Shown here: one piece after another, positions 1 through 8,783 of the stretch
Numbering within the stretch: the stretch's first letter is position 1
How the letters are laid out: each line of letters starts with the position of its first letter
Origin: an uncultured Prevotellaceae bacterium
GTDB taxonomy: Bacteria; Bacteroidota; Bacteroidia; Bacteroidales; Muribaculaceae
NCBI GenBank assembly: GCA_946406035.1
Contig: CAMJJG010000004.1
Location: forward strand, 36,883-100,882
DNA: 64,000 nucleotides
Direction: 5' to 3'
Notes under the pieces: model-generated
Databases searched by the model: none
What the model saw: only the letters and a program-made list of their open reading frames with translations
Told to the model about the DNA's origin: nothing
Made by a program: the position numbers and the translations under genes

Positions 1-108
1 AATTTTCATCCTGCTGAAATAGATGCTGTTAAGTATAAAGGTTTACTGGAAAACCGGCTCTGTGCCACGGGCATTACTCCCGTTGATACCTTCTCTAGTT
101 GTTTATAG
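1..108 (+). CDS. C-terminal end of an unidentified protein (partial)
   Basis: An open frame runs from the first base to a TAG stop at 106-108, giving 35 residues that begin Asn-Phe-His-Pro and end Ser-Ser-Cys-Leu. The start lies outside the window. I do not recognise the family. The fragment is too short to assign a function, and it could be a chance frame, although no other gene occupies this stretch. The next gene begins 39 bases downstream on the same strand. Confidence 0.4.
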   Translation, partial: NFHPAEIDAVKYKGLLENRLCATGITPVDTFSSCL

Positions 109-147
109 TCTGATTATTACATTCATTCTTTATTATCTCAAGCTGAC

Positions 148-471
148 ATGAAACGGTTACCGGCTATATTGATTGGCCTTGGCGTTCTTGTTGGGGTTAT
201 AGGGTGGGGCGCATGGAGAGCCCTGACCTATGACTACCGAATGCAGCGCCTCGGATACGAGCTGATGGACTCTATCGATGCCTACCAAGCGACCCATCAT
301 CGCCTGCCCACCAATGCCGAACTGGCAGGAAACGATGATGAGATGACAATAGAATTCAAGGGAGAGAATTTCTATTATGAAATCATGGATGACGGCAACT
401 ACTGGGTGGGCTATCTGCATGATGCCGAGACCACATGCATCTGCACATCAGCAACGCAGGAGTGGCAATAA
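148..471 (+). CDS. Small single-pass membrane protein, pseudopilin-like architecture
   Basis: This 107-residue protein has one hydrophobic segment (residues about 5-25) directly after Met-Lys-Arg, then a short soluble domain. The segment after the membrane helix (Leu-x-x-Ser-Ile-Asp-Ala-Tyr, then His-His-Arg-Leu-Pro) resembles the start of the globular part of pseudopilins and related proteins, where a helix carries an I/L-x-x-Y pattern followed by x-x-R-x-P. A Tyr-Trp-Val-Gly strand lies near the C-terminus, and two cysteines flank an Ile close to the end. No prepilin peptidase site or secretion operon is visible nearby, so this is only an architectural resemblance. The gene converges on the beta-barrel gene that ends at 480. 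The family is unknown to me. Confidence 0.6.
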   Translation: MKRLPAILIGLGVLVGVIGWGAWRALTYDYRMQRLGYELMDSIDAYQATHHRLPTNAELAGNDDEMTIEFKGENFYYEIMDDGNYWVGYLHDAETTCICTSATQEWQ

Positions 472-479
472 GGCTGCAG

Positions 480-1163
480 TTACTTGAGTCGGTAGAAGTA
501 GCCTAGTGTCACGCTGACGGTCATCGAGTTGGAACTGGAAAAAATGTCCGTCTTGTGGTTGGGAAAAACATCGGTCAGCCCGTAGTAGAACCGTCCCTCA
601 ATCAGTAGTGAGTGCTTGGCATTGAGGTTGATTTCCATGCCTGCACCAGCACAGATGCCATAGTCAAAGCGATTATTGATGTCCATCGTCATCTGCTCGA
701 TGTGGCGGGTGTCATTGATGAAATACTCCATGTCGGCAGCATCCTGGTAGGCAAAGTTGCTCTTGATGCCGTCGCCCAGCATCACGTTGAGTTCCGGGCC
801 CAGGTTAAAGAACCCCTTCACGCGCTGGTTGCCAAAGAAGATGTGCGTCATGATGGGCAACTCCAGATAGGTGAAGCGGTGACTGTAATTGTAATCTGAT
901 TCTTCTAGGTTCTCTTTCCATCCACGCTGGGTCATGTTGAGCTCGGCGACGAGACCGAAGTGCTTTTCCTCAATGTAGCGGAACATCACGCCAGCCGCCA
1001 TGCCAGGCAGCATCGTCTGTTGCACGCTAGGGTTAAAATTGATTCTAGATAGGGTGGCACCAGCCTTACCGCCCACGGCAATAGTCCCTTCGTAATGGGT
1101 TTGTGCTGTGGCGGGCAAGGTCGTTGCTAGTAGTGTCGCTATGATGACTGCAATGCGCCTCAT
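480..1163 (-). CDS. PorT-family outer membrane beta-barrel protein
   Basis: The 227-residue product has an N-terminal signal peptide (Met-Arg-Arg, hydrophobic core, cleavage after Ala-Thr-Ala about residue 20). It continues as alternating amphipathic strands typical of the PorT/OMP_b-brl family of small Bacteroidota barrels. Family-like features are Gly-Gly-Lys-Ala-Gly-Ala near the N-terminus, Leu-Glu-Leu-Pro at mid-length, an internal Asn-Leu-Gly-Pro-Glu strand, and a final strand ending Tyr-Phe-Tyr-Arg-Leu-Lys. Its start codon overlaps the stop of the LysM gene upstream in an ATGA arrangement (1160-1163), so the two are probably translationally coupled. The product probably sits in the outer membrane. 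The ligand or partner cannot be told from sequence. Confidence 0.75.
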   Translation of the reverse strand: MRRIAVIIATLLATTLPATAQTHYEGTIAVGGKAGATLSRINFNPSVQQTMLPGMAAGVMFRYIEEKHFGLVAELNMTQRGWKENLEESDYNYSHRFTYLELPIMTHIFFGNQRVKGFFNLGPELNVMLGDGIKSNFAYQDAADMEYFINDTRHIEQMTMDINNRFDYGICAGAGMEINLNAKHSLLIEGRFYYGLTDVFPNHKTDIFSSSNSMTVSVTLGYFYRLK

Positions 1164-3193
1164 TTCACGTGCACGGTGATTTGATGGTCGGTAGAGAAGT
1201 GAACAATCTCGATTGCCTGGTTGGTATATCCACGCCAGTTGTCACCACGTTCCCAGCGGTAACTTGTCTGTATGCCTTTGTACAGCGGGGTCTCGTCGTC
1301 AATGATGCCGTTGGTCCCCAGCGACTTGAGCAAGTACATGCCGGTGTCAAAACCATATATAGCCATATTGGGAACAGCCGACAACGGTTCGCCACCAAAG
1401 TTGGTCCTATAGGCAGCCTCAAGGTCGCGGGTCTTGAAACCCTTGGAGTTAAAGAATCGCGTGAACATGTATGTATCAATATCCTGCATGTCAACTTGGT
1501 AATCCTTGAGATATAGTACATACTCGGGATAAGCTATCAGCGATAATTCGCAGTCAAATCTGTCGTTCTTGACTTGTTTGAGCGCCTTGATATATTTCTT
1601 GACTAGCGCTTTGTCGCCCGACGAAGGGATGAAGACGTATTTCGAGCCAGGGTTCATCTGGTTGGAAATGTCATTATAGGATAACTCGCTATTGACATTT
1701 ATCGTTGACGTTGTATAGTTCTTACGGTTAATGTGTGTGCGAATAAGCTCAAACATCTCCTTGTCATTCTCGCCGCCCTCGTTGAGGAAAACCACGTTGT
1801 ACCCCTTGAACTGGTCGTCAAACCAGCGCATCACGTCGTGCATCATCTCGTCGGTCGGGGTGTTGACCTGATACACATAGGGGTTGTCGAGGTAGTCCTC
1901 GTTCCTTGTCGTGAAGCAGTTCATCACGTTCACGCCATTGGCCTTGCCGAATGCATTGATTCTGGCCAACTGCTGGGGCTCGCTGGGGGCAATGATCAGA
2001 TTCATTGACTTGAGCTCGGGCAATGACAGGATGCTGTCGGTGACATTGAGATTGTGTTGCGTGTCATAGACTATGAGGTTGATGTGCTTGTCGGTGATGT
2101 GGCTGGTGCTGTCAAGCGCAAGCAGGAATCCCTTGTAAAAATCAGTATATAGGTAAGCCTGCTTGGGCGGAACGCTCTTGTGAAGCTGGAATGGGAGTAT
2201 CATGGCGATATTCACTTCACTTTCAAGTCGTTTCTCAACCAGGTTGTCATAGATGCCGTTAATGCGGGGCTCGTAGTAAGCGCGCAACTCGTCCAGTGGC
2301 ACAGTTGCCATTTCGCCCACCACATTCTCGGTAAAGGGCTTGGGCACAACGATAGTCTTGCCCTTTTTTGCCTTCTTCATGTCGGGATTTGCTGCCTTTA
2401 ACTCGGCCTCGGTGATGCCATTGTCTGCGGCAATCGATGCAAATGTCTCACCTCGTTTGACTTCATACTTGTAGTTGCGGCGGCTTTCTCGTTGATAATT
2501 AAACGGCAATGCCGTGTTGGGTGCAACCTTGACCTTGGCGTTAGCAACATATTCATCGGGCCTTAATCCGGGATTGGCTGTGAGCAGACCCTCAATAGAT
2601 GTGTTGTATTGCTTGGCTATGCTATAGATGCTCTCTCCGGGCTGTAACGTGATAAATATGGGATCGGATCCCTGGTGTGCCAGCACTGACGTCGTGTTGT
2701 GGTCAAATGCATTGCGCACTTGCTGATTGGTATTGGCCGATTGTGCGGCTGGGGACGTTGAGGCTGGGATGTTGAGCTTTTGTCCCACCTTGATGCCCTT
2801 GTCTGAGCCGGGATTGGCGGCAATCAGTTCCTCAATGGTAACACCATAGCGTTTGGCAAGGCCATAGAGTGTTTCTCCTTGTTCAACAATGTGAGTGTTA
2901 TTGTTGGTTGTATTGCTTGTTGTTGAGGTTGGCTCGTTGTTGTCGCCTTCGGCCGGGAAATAGAGCCTCATGCCATTCTCTATCCCGTCGGCGGCATTGG
3001 GATTGTTTTGAATGATGAAATCCTTGGTTACACCTAGTTTGGCCGCTATGTCATAGACACTCTCGTTGGCACCAGTCTCATAATAATAAAAGGTGTGACC
3101 GCCAAGTACCGTTTTAGGTAGATTCATTTGGCCATAGGATACGAGTGACATTATTGCCATTACGGCAAACAATGAAATATGTTGTAGTCTCAT
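1160..3193 (-). CDS. Four-LysM secreted protein with periplasmic-binding-like C-terminal domain
   Basis: The product is 677 residues with a signal peptide ending near Ser-Tyr-Gly-Gln (residue 22). Four LysM-like repeats follow at about 36-80, 100-143, 178-223 and 240-287, each with the Gly-Glu-x-x-x-x-Ile/Leu-Ala core and an Asn-Pro turn. From about residue 325 the protein looks like a type I periplasmic-binding fold (Asn-Ile-Ala-Met-Ile-Leu-Pro-Phe, then a Phe-Tyr-Lys-Gly-Phe-Leu helix). LysM modules bind N-acetylglucosamine polymers such as peptidoglycan, so the protein is probably attached to the cell wall in the periplasm. The binding-like domain may have no transport role, because no ABC permease is nearby. 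It is the first gene of a pair with the barrel protein at 480-1163. Confidence 0.8.
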   Translation of the reverse strand: MRLQHISLFAVMAIMSLVSYGQMNLPKTVLGGHTFYYYETGANESVYDIAAKLGVTKDFIIQNNPNAADGIENGMRLYFPAEGDNNEPTSTTSNTTNNNTHIVEQGETLYGLAKRYGVTIEELIAANPGSDKGIKVGQKLNIPASTSPAAQSANTNQQVRNAFDHNTTSVLAHQGSDPIFITLQPGESIYSIAKQYNTSIEGLLTANPGLRPDEYVANAKVKVAPNTALPFNYQRESRRNYKYEVKRGETFASIAADNGITEAELKAANPDMKKAKKGKTIVVPKPFTENVVGEMATVPLDELRAYYEPRINGIYDNLVEKRLESEVNIAMILPFQLHKSVPPKQAYLYTDFYKGFLLALDSTSHITDKHINLIVYDTQHNLNVTDSILSLPELKSMNLIIAPSEPQQLARINAFGKANGVNVMNCFTTRNEDYLDNPYVYQVNTPTDEMMHDVMRWFDDQFKGYNVVFLNEGGENDKEMFELIRTHINRKNYTTSTINVNSELSYNDISNQMNPGSKYVFIPSSGDKALVKKYIKALKQVKNDRFDCELSLIAYPEYVLYLKDYQVDMQDIDTYMFTRFFNSKGFKTRDLEAAYRTNFGGEPLSAVPNMAIYGFDTGMYLLKSLGTNGIIDDETPLYKGIQTSYRWERGDNWRGYTNQAIEIVHFSTDHQITVHVK

Positions 3194-3267
3194 AATAAAT
3201 GGTTTATTTTTTAATGCTTAAAGTAATGATTTAAATTTTCACACAGTTTTTAGTGTATAATTCACCG

Positions 3268-3275
3268 CAAATTTA
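3268..3275 (-). promoter_or_regulatory. Bacteroidota -7 box (TAAATTTG) for the LysM/barrel pair
   Basis: Read on the minus strand this is TAAATTTG, a perfect match to the Bacteroidota primary sigma -7 consensus TAnnTTTG. It lies about 75 bases upstream of the start at 3193. A start site a few bases past the box would give a leader of about 70 nucleotides. Confidence 0.55.
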
Positions 3276-3360
3276 GTAATTATTGGTTAAAATGCCTTAT
3301 TACATGAGGCAAAAAATGATAAAATGCATATCTCAGGGAAGCCGCAAGATCGTCTAGACC

Positions 3361-5577
3361 TTATTTGGGATTTACCACGCGATCGCCAATATAGACCGCC
3401 AATTCCCGTCTTACTTTATACAGTTCCTGTAGTTGTTCCAGCAGTTGTGGCAATGATGAGGGGTCGGCATGTGCGATTTGGGACTTCAATTCATTGATTT
3501 TGAGTAACAACAGGGCGTTTTTCCAGTTATAAAGCCTCTCGGGAACGAGAGTGATCAGTCGGTCTCGATCCTCGACAATCACCGCAAATTGGGTGTGGAT
3601 TTTGCTCAGTTGTGGCATGCTGTCGGTTACCATGTCACATGCTAGCTGGCGCACTTGGTCGTCATCAATCGAGCAAAGCACGCGTTGCAGGTAATCACTG
3701 CTGAATTCCTGTAATTGCTTTTGCGCTTTCACATTGGCCCGTGCGTTCACGCTCTGTTGCTTGCGCTCGTGGGCATTGATGAGCGCGGCGCTATCCATTG
3801 CATCTGGCATGTCGCCGTCATCATCCTTAGCCATCTCTTGTTCAATATAGCGCTTGGTGTCTTCTTCGAGAGTGACCTTAAATGATTTTAAATCATGGTA
3901 ATAGGGATCAATATATTGCTTGGATATTTCAAAAACTCGAGCATACAACGCGTTGCTGAAGTCCATCTGGTCAAGCGACAACTCGGTGTTAATGTATTCT
4001 AGCACGGTTGTCGGTTTGCTAGTCCCGTCGTCATAGGGGGTCTCACACAGGTAGCACATCCCATAGTTGACAATGAGTTTGATGATTTCGCGCTCTTGGG
4101 CTTCCACTCCTGTGGCTGGTGGATTAATCGTGACGGGACCGCTATGATGAGGATGAGCTTCATCGGTAGATAATGGCTCCTGGCCCGCATAATCACTGCT
4201 GGCATTCGTTTCTTGCGCATTGATTCGCTGTTCTCGCGCTTGCTGCTGCTGGCGCTCCTTGTGCCACTGCTCAATGAATTTGCCACGATGATGCTTAATC
4301 TGCCTCAAGATGGTTTGCTCGTCCATATCAAACAGGGAACTGCATTCCTTGGCATACACCATTCGGGCAATCTCGTCTGGAATGAGCGCGATGGACTTGA
4401 CCACATCGGTAATGGCGGCAGTGCGCTTAATCGGGTCATTCTGGGCGTCCTTGAGTACCACGCTGGTCTTGAAATTGATGAAGTCGGTCTCGTTTTGGCT
4501 GATGTATTGCTCAACCTCGGTGTGGCTGTGGCCACGCACAAAAGTGTCTGGATCATCCTCCGGTGGTAATGGCAACACCTTGATATTCAATCCTTCCTTG
4601 AGTAGCATGTCCACCCCGCGCAATGCAGCTTTCACACCGGCCGCATCACCATCAAACATCTCGGTAACGTTGCTGGTGAATCGGCGTATTGCATGAATGT
4701 GACCTTCGGTCAGAGCGGTCCCCGACGAAGCGATGACGTTCTTGAAGCCGGCTTGATGCATCGAGATCACGTCGGCATACCCCTCAACGATGTAACTCTT
4801 GTCTTGCTTGCCGATCTCGCGCTTGGCTTGATACAGGCCATAGATGACATCGCGCTTGGAATAGATGGCTGACTCTGGCGAATTGACATATTTGGCCACA
4901 TCCTTGCTCTTCTTGAGGGTCCTGCCGCCAAAGGCAATCACCTTACCCGCAATGTTCATTATAGGGAACATCACGCGCCCGCGGAAACGGTCATGCCCAC
5001 CTCGGTCATCGGGGATGCAGAGCCCGACGTCGAACAACAATTTGGGATTAAAGCCTTGTGCGACGGCGGCCTTGTAGAAGTCATCGTAACCATCACTTGA
5101 ATATCCAAGTCTGAACTCCCTGATAGTCGCATCATTAAAACCGCGCTCCCTGAAGTAGGCCAGCCCCACGTCTTGCCCCATCTGGGTCTCATGTAACTGC
5201 CGTTCAAAGTAGTCACATGCCCACTCGTTGAGCATGAGCATGGCTTCACGCTCGGTTTGGGCCTGTTTCTCTTCATCGGTTAGTTCTTTCTCATGAATCT
5301 CGATGTGATATTTGTGGGCAAGATAACGCAACGCCTCGGGATAGCTGAGTTGCTCATGCTTCATGATGAAATTGACCGCACTGCCCCCTTCGCCACAGGC
5401 AAAGCACTTGCAGATGCCCTTGGCGCGCGACACATAGAACGAGGGGCGCCTGTCGTTGTGAAACGGGCACAGTCCTATCCAGTTGGCGCCACGACGCTTC
5501 AAGGCGACAAAATCGCTCACAACATCAACAATGTCGGCAGCGTCAATGATTTGTTGTACTGTATTGTGGTCAATCAT
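3361..5577 (-). CDS. dnaG: DNA primase DnaG
   Basis: This protein synthesises RNA primers at the replication fork. The CHC2 zinc finger uses Cys37, His40, Cys58 and Cys61. The primase core with a TOPRIM fold follows, showing the catalytic Glu265 in Val-Glu-Gly-Tyr-Ala-Asp and the metal-binding pair Asp309 and Asp311 in Phe-Asp-Gly-Asp-Ala-Ala-Gly. At 738 residues it is longer than typical primases of about 600. The extra length is a low-complexity linker (about 450-500, rich in Gln, Glu and Ala) and a helical C-terminal region that should contact the replicative helicase. The gene starts 13 bases after the TPR gene at 5591-7813, so the two are probably cotranscribed. The helicase gene itself is not in the window. 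Confidence 0.97.
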   Translation of the reverse strand: MIDHNTVQQIIDAADIVDVVSDFVALKRRGANWIGLCPFHNDRRPSFYVSRAKGICKCFACGEGGSAVNFIMKHEQLSYPEALRYLAHKYHIEIHEKELTDEEKQAQTEREAMLMLNEWACDYFERQLHETQMGQDVGLAYFRERGFNDATIREFRLGYSSDGYDDFYKAAVAQGFNPKLLFDVGLCIPDDRGGHDRFRGRVMFPIMNIAGKVIAFGGRTLKKSKDVAKYVNSPESAIYSKRDVIYGLYQAKREIGKQDKSYIVEGYADVISMHQAGFKNVIASSGTALTEGHIHAIRRFTSNVTEMFDGDAAGVKAALRGVDMLLKEGLNIKVLPLPPEDDPDTFVRGHSHTEVEQYISQNETDFINFKTSVVLKDAQNDPIKRTAAITDVVKSIALIPDEIARMVYAKECSSLFDMDEQTILRQIKHHRGKFIEQWHKERQQQQAREQRINAQETNASSDYAGQEPLSTDEAHPHHSGPVTINPPATGVEAQEREIIKLIVNYGMCYLCETPYDDGTSKPTTVLEYINTELSLDQMDFSNALYARVFEISKQYIDPYYHDLKSFKVTLEEDTKRYIEQEMAKDDDGDMPDAMDSAALINAHERKQQSVNARANVKAQKQLQEFSSDYLQRVLCSIDDDQVRQLACDMVTDSMPQLSKIHTQFAVIVEDRDRLITLVPERLYNWKNALLLLKINELKSQIAHADPSSLPQLLEQLQELYKVRRELAVYIGDRVVNPK

Positions 5578-5590
5578 CGGGTAATCACAT

Positions 5591-7813
5591 TTAACTCTTG
5601 GTTACAGTCGAGCACACTGCATCGGGTATCAACGCCTGGTCAACAGTGGACACACCATGTCGTCTCAACTCGGCAGAGTCGGCCATGAAAGCTTTTCTGA
5701 ACTTCTTGCAATCACTGTTCATGCCTTGCAGTGACCGGCGATAGGTCGCAATGGCTTGTTGAGTCAGTCCCTGGCACAGCAACACATGACCCTGGTTCAA
5801 CAGATCCTGTGGCGACGGCACGTCGTCATGGGCAATGCGCTCATAATAGTCGATTGCCTTGTCATAATCACTCAACAGGAACGAGCACCATGCAATAGGG
5901 CGCCACGCGCGATGTTTGGCTGCGGGCAGGAGGTCGGCTTTGTAATATTGCTGCAGGGCCTCGCTTGTGCGATTTTGCTCCAATAGCACGTGACCGATGG
6001 TGAGCGTGAGAGATACATTCCCGGGGTTTAAAGCCTCGACGCGGCGGTAGTATTCCAGAGCATTGTCCAGGTCACCCATGGCTCTGTAACAGGTGGCAAT
6101 GTGCCGCATGTTCCACACGTCATCCTCATGAATCAACTCAAATCGCTTGTAGTACTTCAAAGCCATCTCGACGTTACCGGCATTCTGGTAGGCAAAACCG
6201 ATTTTCTGATAGATATGCTCATCGGTCGCGCCACCCATCTTCTCGAGCCTGGTAAAGCACTTGATAGCATCGTCATAAAAGGCATTCTTGAAGTAGAGGG
6301 TTCCCAGGAGTTCTAGCACATGGGCATCACGCGTGACGTGAGCAAGTGGCAGGCAGTCAATCATATCCAAGCTTGGATCATCCATCATCGCATAGAACTC
6401 GCGACGACGCGAAAACAACTTGAAGAACCGATACAAGTCCTGAACAAACGCGTTGACGATGCTCACTCGCATTTTGCGCTCATCGGGCAACTCGGCATGT
6501 CGTGCCTCGTTGAGGGCGGCGTTCTGCTCCTCGAGTTGGGCCGACATCATGGAGCGTTGTGAGTAGGGCAATGCACCCAGCGAAAGGCAGAAGGAGTACT
6601 TGTCGCTGTTGCACAAGTAGGGAGCATGCTGGACGACCTCGGCCAGCCCCATCTTGTCGGCGCCAAGATTCTCGACGACGACCGAGTGGGCGGCATAGAA
6701 AGGCAAAAACCAGTTGCTCAGTGTCTTGAAGAACGGGAATGTCTTCAGATGGGCAAATGTGGCGATGAACACATCACTGCCCTCGAGTTGCATCGCGTTA
6801 AACTCCTCGATGCGGCGGGTAATGCCACTTTGATCCAACCAATCTTGCCACTCAGGATTGGCCTCGATATCACTCAGGTCAACAATCTGGGAATCCTTAT
6901 CCTTTAGCTTGTCAATGATATCGGGCCTCATTTTCATGATGTTGGGGATGAGGTCGTTGCGCACACGGTTCTTGATGTTCTCGGTGTTGCGCGATCGAGC
7001 CAACTGCATCTGGATTCCCCACACGTCGTGGGCAAACTCTGGTGAGTCCAGCATGGCATCGAGTCGGGCTTGGATTGCCTTGGATGCCGTGGCGCGCCTG
7101 CGGTGGGCCACCATGGATAGCATGGCACACACCAGTGAACGCAGTTGAATCTGAGCCTCATCGCTTAGCGTGTAGGTCTCAAGCAGCACCAACAGCTTGT
7201 TCTCGTCATAGAATTTCATCATTCCCAACATCAATGCTGCCACTAGCAGGCAACGCGTGTGATTGGGCAGGATATCACCTCCGATGCACAACTTCAAGGT
7301 GCTGGCGTCGTCGGTTGACAGTGGGAAAAGCGACCACACGCGGTTAAACAATCGCGTCTCCAACTCCTCGGCGCGACGCAGACGTGACAAAATGGCATGG
7401 CTGTCGTTCTGCTCGGCAGGTACCGCCTGCACTAGCGACAGCTCCTTTAACGCGTCGCGGTACTCGTCAACGATGCTCAGTAGGGTAGTGTTGGCCAATT
7501 CACGGCGTCTCACATAGAACACCTCGTTGCTCACAGGCTCCATCAGCCCGATATAGCTATGGTCATTGAGTGTGTGCAAGGACTGGCGGATATTAGTGAG
7601 AATCTCGCTACGTTGCGGATCCATCACTCCTTGTTCCAAGTAGTTGAGCATGAATGAGTAAGAGATGCGCAACCGTTCGAGTTCATCATACATGTCGGCA
7701 CGGCCCAACTCATTAACAAGTCGGGTGATCTGCTCAAATGCATTATTGATTTCGGCATCATTAATATACTGTGATGCCTGCTGATGGATCTTTTCTATTT
7801 CTTGTATTGTCAT
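5591..7813 (-). CDS. TPR-repeat protein upstream of dnaG, function unknown
   Basis: The product is a 740-residue cytoplasmic-looking protein with no signal peptide or membrane segment. The first 480 residues are helical and not recognisable to me. From about residue 505 to 700 there are six consecutive tetratricopeptide repeats with the usual Ala at position 8, Gly at 20 and Ala at 27 and Tyr-Tyr at repeat ends, for example Leu-Glu-Tyr-Tyr-Arg-Arg and Ile-Asp-Tyr-Tyr-Glu-Arg. TPRs mediate protein-protein contacts. It is the gene immediately before dnaG with a 13-base gap. The pairing may be only genomic neighbourhood, and no direct role in replication can be claimed. The start chosen is the only Met at the beginning of the frame. 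Confidence 0.8.
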   Translation of the reverse strand: MTIQEIEKIHQQASQYINDAEINNAFEQITRLVNELGRADMYDELERLRISYSFMLNYLEQGVMDPQRSEILTNIRQSLHTLNDHSYIGLMEPVSNEVFYVRRRELANTTLLSIVDEYRDALKELSLVQAVPAEQNDSHAILSRLRRAEELETRLFNRVWSLFPLSTDDASTLKLCIGGDILPNHTRCLLVAALMLGMMKFYDENKLLVLLETYTLSDEAQIQLRSLVCAMLSMVAHRRRATASKAIQARLDAMLDSPEFAHDVWGIQMQLARSRNTENIKNRVRNDLIPNIMKMRPDIIDKLKDKDSQIVDLSDIEANPEWQDWLDQSGITRRIEEFNAMQLEGSDVFIATFAHLKTFPFFKTLSNWFLPFYAAHSVVVENLGADKMGLAEVVQHAPYLCNSDKYSFCLSLGALPYSQRSMMSAQLEEQNAALNEARHAELPDERKMRVSIVNAFVQDLYRFFKLFSRRREFYAMMDDPSLDMIDCLPLAHVTRDAHVLELLGTLYFKNAFYDDAIKCFTRLEKMGGATDEHIYQKIGFAYQNAGNVEMALKYYKRFELIHEDDVWNMRHIATCYRAMGDLDNALEYYRRVEALNPGNVSLTLTIGHVLLEQNRTSEALQQYYKADLLPAAKHRAWRPIAWCSFLLSDYDKAIDYYERIAHDDVPSPQDLLNQGHVLLCQGLTQQAIATYRRSLQGMNSDCKKFRKAFMADSAELRRHGVSTVDQALIPDAVCSTVTKS

Positions 7814-7870
7814 CTTGATATCAACTGTGCTCCAGTGAGCTCCCTACACCATTCAGTGCAAGAATTGTGC

Positions 7871-7901
7871 AAAATGCCATGAAACAGTTAGCCTCATGGC
7901 A
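7871..7901 (-). terminator. Probable intrinsic terminator after the 7974-8492 gene
   Basis: An 8-base perfect stem (7875-7882 with 7894-7901, arms TGCCATGA and TCATGGCA) with an 11-base loop is followed on the minus strand by TTTTGC. It lies about 70 bases past the stop of the gene at 7974 and before the TPR-dnaG unit. Confidence 0.6.
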
Positions 7902-7973
7902 CCTTTACCCCATGATTGATCAAAATCGTTCCTCCCCCAAAATGAGAGAATCATCATGATGGCAACTTCCAAT

Positions 7974-8492
7974 CTACTTGTCGATAATGATTTTCTTGTT
8001 ATCGGTGTCTTGCGGCGGGTTAAATAATGCCAGCACCATGACGGGCACATTGTCATCATTGTTTGACATGGTTACACATGCCTGGTTCCACATCCTGTTG
8101 AATCGGAATTGCTTAACCAGATCGTAATCCTCTTGGGTCACCTCGGTATCTCCAGTGAGGGTGGGGCCGAAAGCCGTGACACAGTCGGCGATGAATCTCA
8201 CGATTTGGGGAGTCAAGACTGCCCTGTCGCCCCAAAACTCTACCGTGAGTCGCCCGTCATTATATTCCCTGATGCGAGCCTCAACAAAGACGCCCATGTC
8301 GTGGTCAAGGGCTACCGTGGCTGCCTTGTATTCCTTACCCAAATTAGGTGCATTCTTGGTGTAACGGCGCAGGTTGGTGACATCAATTGTGAAGTACTTA
8401 GCCGAGTAAAGCGAATAGCGAGGATTGATCGTTATTTTTTCATTCTTCTCGACTTTAAGATCGATTTTTTTGATTTTGTCTGTTTGTGCCAT
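7974..8492 (-). CDS. Conserved-looking hypothetical protein (172 aa)
   Basis: The product is soluble, with a Lys-rich N-terminus (Lys-Ile-Lys-Lys-Ile-Asp-Leu-Lys) and no signal peptide or membrane helix. The central part alternates short strands and helices (Val-Glu-Phe-Trp-Gly-Asp, then a helix Ile-Val-Arg-Phe-Ile-Ala-Asp-Cys-Val). The C-terminus is polar with repeated Asn-Asp and Lys-Ile-Ile. I do not recognise the family. It stands as a single-gene unit, with its own -7 box at 8556-8563 and its own terminator-like hairpin at 7871-7901. Codon use is like that of the neighbours, which supports a real gene. Confidence 0.75.
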   Translation of the reverse strand: MAQTDKIKKIDLKVEKNEKITINPRYSLYSAKYFTIDVTNLRRYTKNAPNLGKEYKAATVALDHDMGVFVEARIREYNDGRLTVEFWGDRAVLTPQIVRFIADCVTAFGPTLTGDTEVTQEDYDLVKQFRFNRMWNQACVTMSNNDDNVPVMVLALFNPPQDTDNKKIIIDK

Positions 8493-8555
8493 AACTATTA
8501 CTTGGTTTAATAAGATGATTTCTAGCCATCATGGTTTCTTGATGGATTCAACTTG

Positions 8556-8563
8556 CAAATTTA
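8556..8563 (-). promoter_or_regulatory. -7 box (TAAATTTG) for the hypothetical gene
   Basis: On the minus strand this reads TAAATTTG, a perfect TAnnTTTG match followed by C. It lies about 64 bases upstream of the start codon at 8492, with no other gene between. Confidence 0.55.
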
Positions 8564-8735
8564 GGAAAATAATTCTGTGGCGCAATAATAATTAAGGTTT
8601 TTTCTATCGATAAGTCTTTCTTCATTTCCCGACGAAATACACAAAAAGCCACCCAAACACATGAGAATGGACACGGAATTTACTCTTTCTATGATTTTTC
8701 TTCATCTTTTATTGATGATTATAGAAATATTTCCG

Positions 8736-8743
8736 TAATTTTG
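8736..8743 (+). promoter_or_regulatory. -7 box (TAATTTTG) for the DUF4293-nhaD unit
   Basis: TAATTTTG followed by C matches TAnnTTTG perfectly, 40 bases ahead of the ATG at 8784. The leader that follows is rich in A (AAAATAATAAATAACAAC), a common feature of well-translated Bacteroidota genes that lack a Shine-Dalgarno site. Confidence 0.6.
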
Positions 8744-8783
8744 CCGCAAAATAATAAATAACAACATTCAACTAATAACGATT

